Source: UBA10364 sp905182675
GTDB lineage: Bacteria; Bacteroidota; Bacteroidia; Flavobacteriales; Schleiferiaceae
Assembly (NCBI GenBank): GCA_963933975.1
Contig: CAWVWE010000007.1
Span: forward strand, 20,593-84,592
Direction of reading: 5' to 3'
Length of the DNA stretch: 64,000 bases
The position numbers were made by a program, and so were the translations under genes. Shown piece by piece: positions 31,815 through 40,820 of this stretch. The notes below the pieces were generated by a model. The model did not search any database. It saw only the letters and a program-made list of their open reading frames with translations, and was not told the origin of the DNA. Numbering within the stretch: position 1 is the first letter of the stretch; the number at the start of each line of letters is the position of its first letter.

Positions 31815-34043
31815 ATGAATAGCACTGCTGTTGCCACTTTAGATCAAGCCAAAGAAATGGGACTATTGTCCGAAGAGTTTGATAAAATCAAGGAAATCCT
31901 TGGACGCACTCCTAACTACCTCGAATTGTCCATATACGGCGTAATGTGGAGTGAGCACTGTTCTTATAAAAACTCTATTGTTTGGTTAAAACAACTCCCT
32001 AAAAAGGGTCCTCACATGCTTGTAGAAGCTGGAGAGGAAAACGCTGGATTAGTCGACATAGGTGACGGATTGGCCTGTGCTTTTAAAATAGAATCACACA
32101 ATCATCCATCAGCAGTCGAACCTTACCAAGGTGCGGCTACGGGAGTGGGAGGAATCAATCGTGATATTTTCACGATGGGCGCCCGTCCAATTGCGCAATT
32201 AAATTCGTTGCGTTTTGGAAAGCCTACTGAAGATCGCACGAAATGGTTGGTAAAAGGGGTGTCAAAAGGTATTGGAGATTATGGTAATGCTTTTGGAATC
32301 CCCATGGTTGGTGGTGAAGTGTATTTTGATGAATGTTACCATCAAAACCCACTAGTAAATGCTTTTTCTGCTGGTATTGTAGAAGTTGGAAATCAAATTT
32401 CAGCGACTTCTTCTGGTCCAGGAAACCCTGTGTTTATTGTAGGGTCTGCGACAGGAAAAGATGGTATACATGGTGCTTCTTTTGCGTCTAAGGATTTAGA
32501 TGAAGATTCGGCAGAAGATATTCCTTCAGTGCAGGTTGGTGATCCCTTTCAAGAGAAATTATTGTTAGAAGCTTCGATGGAATTAGCCAACACTGACGCA
32601 GTCGTTGGAATGCAGGATATGGGAGCAGCCGGAATCACGTGTTCTTCTTGTGAAATGTCTGCTGCTGGCGAACACGGTATGGAGATATGGCTTGATAAAG
32701 TACCCTTGCGTCAGAGTATGGAGCCATGGGAGATTCTGCTTTCTGAATCTCAGGAACGTATGCTTATTGTCGTTGAAAAAGGCAAAGAACAGCAAGTGTT
32801 GGATATTTTCGACAAATGGGATTTAGAATGTGAAGAAATAGGAGTGGTCACCTCAGGTGGAACTGTAAACTATTACTGGGAAGGTAACCTCGTCGGTACG
32901 CTTCCTGCTGAAAGTGCTGTCCTTGGTGGAGGAGCTCCTGTATACCATAGAGAATGGACTGAGCCTACCTATTTCCAAGAGTATAAAAATTTCTCAATTG
33001 ATAGTATTGAGGAGCCTAATGACATTAGGGACATCGCTAAACAGATGGTCGCACTTCCCAATATCGCGTCAAAGCGTTTTATCTATGAGCAATATGACAG
33101 CATGGTTGGGACCCGTAATATGGGTACAAACGACCCTTCGGATGCAGGCGTAGTAAATATCAAGGGTACGAATAAGGCGCTTGCAATGAGTGTCGATTGT
33201 AACTCGCGCTACGTGCACGCAGACCCGGAAGTTGGTTGTGCTATGGCGGTAGCAGAGGCTGCAAGGAACATCACTTGTTCCGGAGGTATTCCTTCTGCGG
33301 TTACGAATTGTTTGAATTTTGGTAATCCATATAATAAAGAAGTGTACTGGCAGTTTGTTGGTTCGATCAAAGGAATGAGCGCTGCCTGTTTAAAGTTTGA
33401 TACTCCGGTAACAGGAGGAAATGTGAGTTTCTACAATCAAACTCAAATTGGAAATACTATCGAGCCTGTCTTCCCAACACCGACGATAGGTATGATTGGG
33501 GTCGTTGAAGACAAGAAGTTGATCACCACACTGAGTTATAAAGATAAAGGCGACTTAATCTTTATGATTGGGTCCAACAGAGATGATATTTCTTCTTCTC
33601 AGTATTTGGTGCATATTCATGGTATGGAGGAAAGTTCTACTCCTTATTTCGATCTCGAGGAGGAATATGCCAATCAAAAACAAGTTCAAATGCTTATTCG
33701 TGAGAATACTATAAAAAGTGCCCACGATTTAAGTGAAGGTGGTTTATGGATTGGTCTTCTTGAGAAGGGTTTTTCTTCAGGCCTTGGCTTTGATGTAACC
33801 TTGCCTGCTGAATATAGAAAGGATGCTGTTCTATTTGGAGAGGCTGCATCTAGAATCTTGGTTACCGTTAGCGAAGAGGGTAAAAACAAATTTATTGACT
33901 TGATGATGCTGAATGGTTGCGAATTCGACCTGATTGGTCATGTAACTAAAGGAAACATCAGGGTGGATGACGAAGATTGGGGCACGGTCACTGAGTACAA
34001 ACATATCTACGACAATGCGCTTGGGGATATTTTAACGAAGTAA
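31815..34043 (+). CDS. purL: Phosphoribosylformylglycinamidine synthase, small PurL subunit
   Basis: This 742-residue protein catalyses the ATP-dependent step from FGAR to FGAM in purine synthesis. Motifs include YGVMWSEHCSYKNS, KIESHNHPSAVEPYQGAATGVGG, MQDMGAAGITCSSCEMSA, MSVDCNSRYVHADPEVG and TGGNVSFYNQT. It is the small form, about 740 residues, that needs separate PurS and PurQ subunits; many Flavobacteriia instead carry the roughly 1200-residue fused enzyme. No glutaminase domain is present and neither purS nor purQ is in the window. The ATG at 31815 is used because the earlier TTG lies in the -7 box. Confidence 0.95.
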   Translation: MNSTAVATLDQAKEMGLLSEEFDKIKEILGRTPNYLELSIYGVMWSEHCSYKNSIVWLKQLPKKGPHMLVEAGEENAGLVDIGDGLACAFKIESHNHPSAVEPYQGAATGVGGINRDIFTMGARPIAQLNSLRFGKPTEDRTKWLVKGVSKGIGDYGNAFGIPMVGGEVYFDECYHQNPLVNAFSAGIVEVGNQISATSSGPGNPVFIVGSATGKDGIHGASFASKDLDEDSAEDIPSVQVGDPFQEKLLLEASMELANTDAVVGMQDMGAAGITCSSCEMSAAGEHGMEIWLDKVPLRQSMEPWEILLSESQERMLIVVEKGKEQQVLDIFDKWDLECEEIGVVTSGGTVNYYWEGNLVGTLPAESAVLGGGAPVYHREWTEPTYFQEYKNFSIDSIEEPNDIRDIAKQMVALPNIASKRFIYEQYDSMVGTRNMGTNDPSDAGVVNIKGTNKALAMSVDCNSRYVHADPEVGCAMAVAEAARNITCSGGIPSAVTNCLNFGNPYNKEVYWQFVGSIKGMSAACLKFDTPVTGGNVSFYNQTQIGNTIEPVFPTPTIGMIGVVEDKKLITTLSYKDKGDLIFMIGSNRDDISSSQYLVHIHGMEESSTPYFDLEEEYANQKQVQMLIRENTIKSAHDLSEGGLWIGLLEKGFSSGLGFDVTLPAEYRKDAVLFGEAASRILVTVSEEGKNKFIDLMMLNGCEFDLIGHVTKGNIRVDDEDWGTVTEYKHIYDNALGDILTK

Positions 34044-34064
34044 CCAAGATTTAAAAAATAAAAT

Positions 34065-34105
34065 AAAAGAGAACGGCTTGCACTTAGTGCAGGCCGTTCT
34101 CTTTT
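34065..34105. terminator. Bidirectional terminator between purL and the convergent gene
   Basis: A 19-bp stem (34065-34083 and 34087-34105, one wobble or mismatch) has a 3-base loop, with T-rich runs outward on both strands. The loop is exactly the stop codon of the minus-strand gene. Confidence 0.9.
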
Positions 34106-34599
34106 ACATACCGTCCTATACGGTATTCAACACAAAAAGTAGTTGTGGGTAGAATTAAATTCCGAGCTGAACTTATCGGCCAAACAACAGAAACACCGAT
34201 ATTAACTTTTTTATTAATATTAATTATTCCGTTTAATTGAGGTATTACACCTAGGTCCATAAATGATGTAGGTAAGTTTTCCCTGGATTGAAGTATGCCT
34301 ATCCCAGCTCTAAACTGAGTTCGTAATAAAGCTATGTTAACGGTTCTTAAAACGGAAAGTGCTCTGATATCATTAAAGCTATTATTTGACTTCCAGATTC
34401 CTCCTCCGTCACTTAATACCTGCAGCTCTAAATAAAGGTTAGGCCTAATGTCATAGGCTACTTTTACTGCCGTATACTGAATACCTTGACCAATAGAGAC
34501 ATAACTGAATCTATTGGGTTCCATAGATCTATTCTGCTGTCCATAACTATTTGCGGACCAAAAGCTGATAAAAAATAAAATCAAAACGAATTTTGACAT
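34084..34599 (-). CDS. Exported protein, probable small outer-membrane beta-barrel
   Basis: I do not recognise a named family. From the ATG at 34599 the 171-residue product has a signal peptide (MSKFVLILFFISFWSANSYGQ) and then alternating beta strands such as FSYVSIGQGIQYTAVKVAYD, YLELQVLS and NIGVSVVWPI, which suggest a small outer-membrane barrel or porin-like domain. The upstream frame to 34626 has no signal and is not used. The last codons and stop fall inside the hairpin shared with purL. No operon partner is evident. Confidence 0.65.
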   Translation of the reverse strand: MSKFVLILFFISFWSANSYGQQNRSMEPNRFSYVSIGQGIQYTAVKVAYDIRPNLYLELQVLSDGGGIWKSNNSFNDIRALSVLRTVNIALLRTQFRAGIGILQSRENLPTSFMDLGVIPQLNGIININKKVNIGVSVVWPISSARNLILPTTTFCVEYRIGRYVKENGLH

Positions 34600-34693
34600 G
34601 GCATTGGATTTACAACAATGCCTCAAATTAAGCTCTTTTGATCGCTTTTGACTACTTCATAGTCTTTTTTAGGTTTTGCCGGTTTTGTACATG

Positions 34694-35596
34694 CTACGTA
34701 TGAAGAAAAGCCGCAACACGAAAAGTATTTGCATGAGCTTCAATAATATCCTTTATCTCAGGACTATAACCGCCACCCATGTTAATAGCTATGGGAACTT
34801 GATTTATAAAACACCGCTCAAGCACCAATTTGTCACGCTGTTTACAGCCTGCTAAACTGATATCCATTCTTCCGAGTTTGTCACCACGTAAAATATCAAC
34901 ACCACTTTGATAAAACACAAATTCAGGCTCCACCTTCTCAAAGAGTTTCGCGAGATGGTGGTCAAGTATTCTGAGGTAGTCAGTGTCTCCTATATAGTCC
35001 GGGAGGGGGACATCTAAGTCACTCTGCTCTTTATGATAAGGGTAATTTTTTTCTCCGTGCATGGAGAATGTAAAAATTCTTGAATCCTCACGAGCCATCG
35101 AAGCTGTGCCATTTCCTTGATGAACATCAAGGTCGATGACTAAAATTTTAGTAATGTCATGATAGTCGATTAATTCGTGAGCCCCGATGATAATGTCATT
35201 CAACAGGCAGAATCCCTCACCGCGATCACTGAAGGCGTGGTGTGTTCCTCCTGCGATATTTAAGGAGCACCCGTTTTGAAGGGCGAATTTAACGGAGTCT
35301 ACAGTTCCTTGGCAAATAGTGCGCTCCCTGTTTACGAGCTCTTGAGATAGTGGAAAACCAATTTTTCGCTGTGCCTTGGGATCCAAAGTGAGTTGGTCTA
35401 ATTTGTCCCAGTAGCTCTGTTCATGCGAACGCAAGACACGTTCAGTTGAAAGAAGCCCTGGCGCAAAGAAATCACCAGTTTCTAGGGTGCCTTCGTATAT
35501 AAGTTGCTCTGGAAGCAACGAGTATTTGGCCATAGGGAATCTATGGTTCTCAGATAATGGATGGTGGTAAATCGGAGCCCAAGCGACTTTTAACAT
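34694..35596 (-). CDS. Histone deacetylase family hydrolase
   Basis: This 300-residue protein has the full set of HDAC-fold motifs: GGTHHAFSDRGEGFC (tandem His119-His120), VIDLDVHQGNGT (zinc ligands Asp157 and His159), SGVDILRGDKLGR (third ligand Asp239) and GGGYS (catalytic Tyr277). Bacterial members such as AcuC and acetylpolyamine amidohydrolases remove acyl groups from proteins or small amines; which applies here cannot be told. It has no signal peptide and is cytoplasmic. It starts six bases after the pheT stop, so the two are cotranscribed. Confidence 0.92.
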   Translation of the reverse strand: MLKVAWAPIYHHPLSENHRFPMAKYSLLPEQLIYEGTLETGDFFAPGLLSTERVLRSHEQSYWDKLDQLTLDPKAQRKIGFPLSQELVNRERTICQGTVDSVKFALQNGCSLNIAGGTHHAFSDRGEGFCLLNDIIIGAHELIDYHDITKILVIDLDVHQGNGTASMAREDSRIFTFSMHGEKNYPYHKEQSDLDVPLPDYIGDTDYLRILDHHLAKLFEKVEPEFVFYQSGVDILRGDKLGRMDISLAGCKQRDKLVLERCFINQVPIAINMGGGYSPEIKDIIEAHANTFRVAAFLHT

Positions 35597-35602
35597 GAGC
35601 TG

Positions 35603-38014
35603 TTAACGTAATACGGCTCCTAAACGTTCATTCAGCTGATGTAAAATTCTTTGAATACATTTTTCAACTGCTTTGTCATTCAGTGTTTTTTCAGCGTCTT
35701 GAAACGTCATACCGATGGCATAGCTTTTTTTATCAGATGGTAATCGATCTCCTTGATAAACGTCAAATAGAAAAACATTTTTAAGTAGTTTCCGTTCGGT
35801 TTGACTAACAACCTCTTGTAGGTCATTGTAGCTCGTATCGTGATCTACAAGCAAAGCTAAATCTCTACGAACAGATGGGAATTTCGGAAGACCCGTGAAA
35901 AGTTGCGTCCCCTTAATCAGAGACATGGAGACAATCGTATCCCAATTCAGACTACTGTAAGCGACAGATCCTTTGACATCAAAATGGTGAAGCACTTTAG
36001 GGTGAACATTTCCTAGGTAACCAACCGTGGTCTTGCCAACTTTAATGTCTACAAACTCTCCATAAAGACTATGCATAGAGGTGATATAGCTCGCCTTGAG
36101 ACCAAACCGAATTAAGGTTGCTTCTAGGAGTCCTTTTAATTCGAAAAAGTCATTAGCTACAGTACTATTGGCCCAATGGTGCTCACCGGTATTGCCGGAA
36201 ATAGCAAGATCAATATGTGACGTTTCAAAATAACCATTAGCGCCCTGTCCATAGGTTTTTCCTCGTTCGAAAAAGCGGAGGCTAGGTTGTTGTCGTTTTT
36301 GATTAAAACTAATAGCCTCAAGAGCTCCAAACAGCATTGTTCCTCGCATCACGTTAAGATCTTGGCTTAATGGATTAAGCATTTCTATAAGTGACTCGCT
36401 AACTTCTGGTTGGAGTATTTGATAATTCTCACCCTTAGACAGGCTGTTGTTCATGATTTCATAGAAGCCATTTCCGGTCAATTGATTCAAAAATGAATGT
36501 TCTAGTTTTTCCGGACGAGGGTCGTGTTTTGCCACGCTTATTCTCATCTGATGAGGTACAGGGATATTATTGAACCCATATATTCTTAGCAGTTCTTCTG
36601 CTACATCAACGTCTCTGGTGACATCAACTCTATAGGTTGGGATTTTAACTGTCCAAGCATCTTCTATGACCGAAATTATTTCGAATTCTAGAGCATCTAA
36701 AATGTCCTTAGTTTTTTGAATTGGAATTGCCAATCCAATAAGTTTGGAGACTTTGTTATAGGAGAAAGTAAGGACCTGCCTAGGAAAGTCTACCTGTCCT
36801 TTATGGTCTATAGTACTCGCAGATGCACCGGTAAACTCGCAGATAAGGTGTGCCGCATAAACGAGGGCTTGTGCTGTCGCATTTGGATCAACACCACGCT
36901 CATAACGGTAACTGGCGTCAGAGTTAATGCCGTGACGCTTTGCCATTTTACGTACTCTAACAGAATCGAAATAGGCACCTTCAAGGTATATGGAGCTTGT
37001 CTTGTAGTTCACACTACTGTCTTTCCCGCCCATGACCCCAGCTAAGCAAATTGCTTTTTCAGCATCAGCAATAACCAAGTCCTTTTCATTCAGCTCACGA
37101 TCAACATCATCGAGTGTAGTTAGTCGTTCTCCTTTAAACGCAGAACGTACCCTTACTTTTTGACCACTTAGCTTACTGGCGTCAAATGCATGGAGCGGAT
37201 GACCGAAGGTGTGAAGGACATAGTTTGTGATGTCAACTACATTGTTTTTTGGGGTTAATCCAATTGCTGTAAGGCTTTCCTTCAGCCATTTTGGACTTTC
37301 AGCTACTTGTACGTTCGTGAAATGTATTCCAGAATAGGAAGGGCAATCAGTATCTTCTAAATGCAGGTCAATAGCACTTGGCTGCGTACTCTGGAGCTCA
37401 ATATGGGGAACGTAAAGTTCTGGAGCCGACTCGCCCAGGGTAAGTAGTGCTGCACGCAAGTCTCGGGCAACTCCAATATGTCCCATCGCATCAGTGCGAT
37501 TAGGCGTTAATCCTATTTCAAAGACAAAGTCGCTTTGAACGTTAAATACATCTGAACATGGCGTACCGGGTAAAAGAGTTTCATCTAAAACCATGATTCC
37601 ATCCCCTCCTTGTCCAAGTCCTAGCTCACTTTCAGCGCAAATCATACCCAAGCTGAGCTCTCCTCTGATTTTACCTTTTTTTATCTTTAATTCTTCGCCG
37701 TTGGGATAAAGAACCGTTCCAATAGTAGCTACGGGTACTTTTTGTCCAGCAGCGACATTAGGTGCGCCGCATACTATTTGAATTGGCTCATCCGAACCGA
37801 TCTCTATGGTCGTAACTTTAAGTCGATCTGCATTGGGGTGTTGAACGCAAGTAAGTACTTGTCCAACTACTACGCCACGAAGACCACCACGAATAGTCTC
37901 TACTTCAGTTACACCCTCGACTTCAAGGCCAGTGTCTGTGAGTAATTCGTCTACTCTTTTTGGATCAAGTTGAACCGGTAAAAAGCGTTTTAACCAACTG
38001 TAGGAAATGTTCAT
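35603..38014 (-). CDS. pheT: Phenylalanyl-tRNA synthetase beta subunit
   Basis: This 803-residue subunit is full length. It starts MNISYSWLKRFLPVQLDPKRV, followed by an EMAP II-like tRNA-binding domain (VVGQVLTCVQHPNADRLKV and QIVCGAPNVAAGQKVPVA). B3/B4 editing-type domain motifs (GIHFTNVQ, VVDITNYVLHTFGHPLHAFD), a B5 domain, a catalytic-like domain and a C-terminal ferredoxin-like anticodon-binding domain (FPSVRRDLALLVD) complete it. It pairs with PheS, which is not in the window. A good minus-strand promoter lies 24 bases upstream. Confidence 0.97.
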   Translation of the reverse strand: MNISYSWLKRFLPVQLDPKRVDELLTDTGLEVEGVTEVETIRGGLRGVVVGQVLTCVQHPNADRLKVTTIEIGSDEPIQIVCGAPNVAAGQKVPVATIGTVLYPNGEELKIKKGKIRGELSLGMICAESELGLGQGGDGIMVLDETLLPGTPCSDVFNVQSDFVFEIGLTPNRTDAMGHIGVARDLRAALLTLGESAPELYVPHIELQSTQPSAIDLHLEDTDCPSYSGIHFTNVQVAESPKWLKESLTAIGLTPKNNVVDITNYVLHTFGHPLHAFDASKLSGQKVRVRSAFKGERLTTLDDVDRELNEKDLVIADAEKAICLAGVMGGKDSSVNYKTSSIYLEGAYFDSVRVRKMAKRHGINSDASYRYERGVDPNATAQALVYAAHLICEFTGASASTIDHKGQVDFPRQVLTFSYNKVSKLIGLAIPIQKTKDILDALEFEIISVIEDAWTVKIPTYRVDVTRDVDVAEELLRIYGFNNIPVPHQMRISVAKHDPRPEKLEHSFLNQLTGNGFYEIMNNSLSKGENYQILQPEVSESLIEMLNPLSQDLNVMRGTMLFGALEAISFNQKRQQPSLRFFERGKTYGQGANGYFETSHIDLAISGNTGEHHWANSTVANDFFELKGLLEATLIRFGLKASYITSMHSLYGEFVDIKVGKTTVGYLGNVHPKVLHHFDVKGSVAYSSLNWDTIVSMSLIKGTQLFTGLPKFPSVRRDLALLVDHDTSYNDLQEVVSQTERKLLKNVFLFDVYQGDRLPSDKKSYAIGMTFQDAEKTLNDKAVEKCIQRILHQLNERLGAVLR

Positions 38015-38037
38015 GTAGCTTCGTTTTCTTAAAGACT

Positions 38038-38066
38038 CAAAGTTACACTTTGAAAAGTAACTGCAA
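38038..38066 (-). promoter_or_regulatory. Promoter of pheT
   Basis: On the minus strand: TTG (38066-38064), an 18-base spacer and TAACTTTG (38045-38038), an exact -7 match, 23 bases before the pheT ATG. It probably also serves the downstream HDAC-like gene. Confidence 0.68.
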
Positions 38067-38083
38067 AGCCCTTAAGGCGTGCT

Positions 38084-38689
38084 TTAGAACAAATTATAGA
38101 GTACGGCTCCGTAGATGCCAAAACGAAGGAATCTAACCAGTGTTAGAAAGGCAAACATCTTGAACGGGTATTTATTTAGTCCACAGAGCTGGCAGACGAT
38201 GGGGTAGGGCAGTGGTGTCATTGCCGCGAGGATTATGAGCAGTCCTCCAAATCGATGCAGCTGTTTAAGAGTATCAGCATGCTTGAGTATCAGTTTGTCG
38301 TTAACAATCTTACGCGTTGCCCAATATTTCCCAATGAAATAAGAGATGATTCCTGAGCAATAGCTGAGAAATGCCAGTAGAACAAGCATCCATATAGGCT
38401 GTGCAGCTTCCCTGGCCCATACGATCAATATTTCGGGAGCAATAAACCCTAAAGTAATTTCTGAGAAAAAGAACAGACTCAATAGTCCGGGCGTTGATAA
38501 CATTTTAGTGAGCCATGCCGTAGCAGAATCGATGTCAATAACGAAGGTGTCAAAAAGATAAAATAGAACAAGAATGGCAGCAATAGACGCTAATACTCTC
38601 ACGGCGTTTTGGCGTATAAAACCATAGCCTCCAGTTCGTGTTAACAGCAGGTGGTACAGTTTTAAAAAGCGAGCAAAGCGCTTGGCCAT
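38084..38689 (-). CDS. VTT/DedA-like integral membrane protein
   Basis: This 201-residue protein has about five hydrophobic segments (near residues 28-48, 66-86, 98-120, 150-162 and 176-200). The pattern LAAMTPLPYPIVCQLCGLNKYPFKMF resembles the proline-rich re-entrant helix of the VTT (DedA/YqaA) superfamily, which includes flippases and envelope maintenance proteins. No specific function is assignable. It lies three bases downstream of recG and is likely cotranscribed with it, separated from pheT by its own promoter region. Confidence 0.72.
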   Translation of the reverse strand: MAKRFARFLKLYHLLLTRTGGYGFIRQNAVRVLASIAAILVLFYLFDTFVIDIDSATAWLTKMLSTPGLLSLFFFSEITLGFIAPEILIVWAREAAQPIWMLVLLAFLSYCSGIISYFIGKYWATRKIVNDKLILKHADTLKQLHRFGGLLIILAAMTPLPYPIVCQLCGLNKYPFKMFAFLTLVRFLRFGIYGAVLYNLF

Positions 38690-38692
38690 GAG

Positions 38693-40786
38693 TTATGAAA
38701 TTCTGTTCCAACCCCACTGGTGTTTGTAGAGGCGGATCCAATGTTCTTTGATAGAACAATGATTAGGGTCATTTAGTTGCGGATCATCTATCAATAATTG
38801 TTCCACGACCTCTCGTGTCCAATTTAATATATCTCCATCTTGAACTAATGATGCCAACTTGAATTCAAGTTGGCCACTCTGCCTGGTGCCCATCATATCT
38901 CCAGGCCCTCTAAGCTTCATATCTACTTCGGCAATTTCGAAGCCATCCTGGGTGCGTACCATGGTTTCGAGCCTGGTTTTTGCGTCACTTGATAGCTTAA
39001 ATGAAGAGACTAAAACACAAAAGCTGTTTTCACTACCTCTTCCAACTCGTCCACGAAGCTGGTGGAGTTGACTGAGTCCGAACCGTTCGGCGTTTTCAAT
39101 GACCATTACAGAGGCATTGGGAATGTTAACACCCACCTCAATAACTGTAGTGGCTACCATAATTTGTGCTTTACCTGCTGCAAACCGTTGCATTTCACCT
39201 TGCTTGTCCTCAGCTTTCATCCTGCCATGAACTGCTGCTATTTGATATTTTGGCCTTGGGAAATCGCGAAGTAGCTGCTCGTAACCCTCGCTTAGATTTT
39301 TCAAGTCCAAGGTTTCGCTTTCCTCGATGAGTGGAAAAACAACATATACTTGGCGCCCCTTTTCTATTTCACGCTGCATGAACCCGTTGAGTTTTAATCG
39401 ATTTTTATCGAATAAATGCATCGTTTGTATCGGTTTTCTACCCGGTGGTAGTTCATCTATAACACTAATATCGAGGTCGCCATATAGACTCATTGCAAGC
39501 GTTCTTGGAATGGGTGTTGCCGTCATGACGAGGACATGTGGAGGGTTTTCGTTTTTCTTCCAAAGTTTAGCGCGTTGAGCAACACCAAACCTGTGCTGCT
39601 CGTCAATCACAGCAAGTCCAAGATTGGCAAACTTGACTGTTGGCTCAATCAAAGCATGGGTCCCAATTAATATTTGCAGTGATCCATCTTGCAAGCCCTG
39701 GTGAATGATTGCTCTATTGGCAGTGTTGGTGGATCCTGTAAGTAGCGCAATTTGTATACCTGCGGATTCACAAAGTTCGCTAAGACTATGATAATGCTGC
39801 GTGGCGAGTATCTCTGTTGGTGCCATTAATGCCGATTGAAAGCCATTGTCAATAGCTAATAGCATGGCAAGGAGGGCAACAATGGTTTTTCCTGATCCAA
39901 CATCACCCTGCACCAATCGGTTCATTTGTGCACCAGTGCGCACATCCATTCGAACTTCTTTGACCACTCTTTTTTGTGCACCAGTCAATTCAAATGGAAG
40001 GTGGTTTTTGTAAAAATCAAGAAAGGAATCTCCCACTTCTTCGAATGTGTAGCCCTTTATAGAAGTCTTATTACGCATTTTATTACGCTGCTGCGTCAAC
40101 TGTAAGAAAAAGAATTCCTCAAATTTGATTCGATTTCTTGCCGCCTCTAGATGTTTTCGTGTCAAAGGAAAATGAATCCATTCTAACGCTTGAGCTTTTG
40201 ATATTAGTTTATGGACTTCTCTAAAAGACGCTGAAAAAGGATCGTCTATGGTTTTTGATTCAGCCGTTAAAATGGATCTCATAACCTTCGCAAAGCCTTT
40301 GGAGTTGAGTCCTTTTCTCGTCAATTTATCGGTTGTGGAGTACACGGGCTCCAGGGTAGAGGAGACTTCATTGGCCAAAGGAGCAGAGATTTCTGGATGA
40401 GAAATACTTTTTTTACCATTAAATACATTCAGTTTGCCATAGATGACTATTGGTGTTTGCAATTTCAGTGACTTTCTTACCCATTTTGCACCTTTAAACC
40501 AGACCAACTCTATAAAGCCTGTACCATCTGAAAAAGTAGCGACTAGTCTTTTTTGACGAGGAGATCCCAATTCTTCGACCTTAGTGATCTGTCCTTTTAC
40601 TTGCACCTCATTGGTTTGATTAGTGAGCTGTGCAATAGATATATATTCGGTTTTATCTACGTATCTAAAAGGGTAGTGCTCCAGAAATTGATGGGTAGTT
40701 CGGATGCTAAATTCCTCCGCCAAAGCTGCTGCTCTGTCGGGACCCACGCCTGAGGCATATACTATAGGAAGTTGGGTGGTGCTCAT
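38693..40786 (-). CDS. recG: ATP-dependent DNA helicase RecG
   Basis: This 697-residue helicase remodels stalled replication forks and Holliday junctions. An N-terminal wedge/OB-fold domain is followed by helicase motif I (GDVGSGKT), motif II (IDEQHRFG), motif III (VMTATPIPRTLAMSLYGDLD) and the C-terminal motifs TTVIEVGVNIPNASVMVIE and QLHQLRGRVGRG. The ATG at 40786 (MSTTQLPIVYASGVGPDRA) fits the family; the frame extends to 40837 but would overlap the divergent gene's start region at 40821. The gene is divergent from a sugar transferase. Confidence 0.97.
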   Translation of the reverse strand: MSTTQLPIVYASGVGPDRAAALAEEFSIRTTHQFLEHYPFRYVDKTEYISIAQLTNQTNEVQVKGQITKVEELGSPRQKRLVATFSDGTGFIELVWFKGAKWVRKSLKLQTPIVIYGKLNVFNGKKSISHPEISAPLANEVSSTLEPVYSTTDKLTRKGLNSKGFAKVMRSILTAESKTIDDPFSASFREVHKLISKAQALEWIHFPLTRKHLEAARNRIKFEEFFFLQLTQQRNKMRNKTSIKGYTFEEVGDSFLDFYKNHLPFELTGAQKRVVKEVRMDVRTGAQMNRLVQGDVGSGKTIVALLAMLLAIDNGFQSALMAPTEILATQHYHSLSELCESAGIQIALLTGSTNTANRAIIHQGLQDGSLQILIGTHALIEPTVKFANLGLAVIDEQHRFGVAQRAKLWKKNENPPHVLVMTATPIPRTLAMSLYGDLDISVIDELPPGRKPIQTMHLFDKNRLKLNGFMQREIEKGRQVYVVFPLIEESETLDLKNLSEGYEQLLRDFPRPKYQIAAVHGRMKAEDKQGEMQRFAAGKAQIMVATTVIEVGVNIPNASVMVIENAERFGLSQLHQLRGRVGRGSENSFCVLVSSFKLSSDAKTRLETMVRTQDGFEIAEVDMKLRGPGDMMGTRQSGQLEFKLASLVQDGDILNWTREVVEQLLIDDPQLNDPNHCSIKEHWIRLYKHQWGWNRIS

Positions 40787-40820
40787 CGTTGTAAAAGTAA
40801 GTATCTTTTGGGCTCCAAAA

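Noticed and set aside
40704..40820. Longer N-terminus for the sugar transferase
   Set aside because: It would overlap the recG start on the other strand and lacks the hydrophobic pattern of the family; the ATG at 40821 gives the expected first helix.
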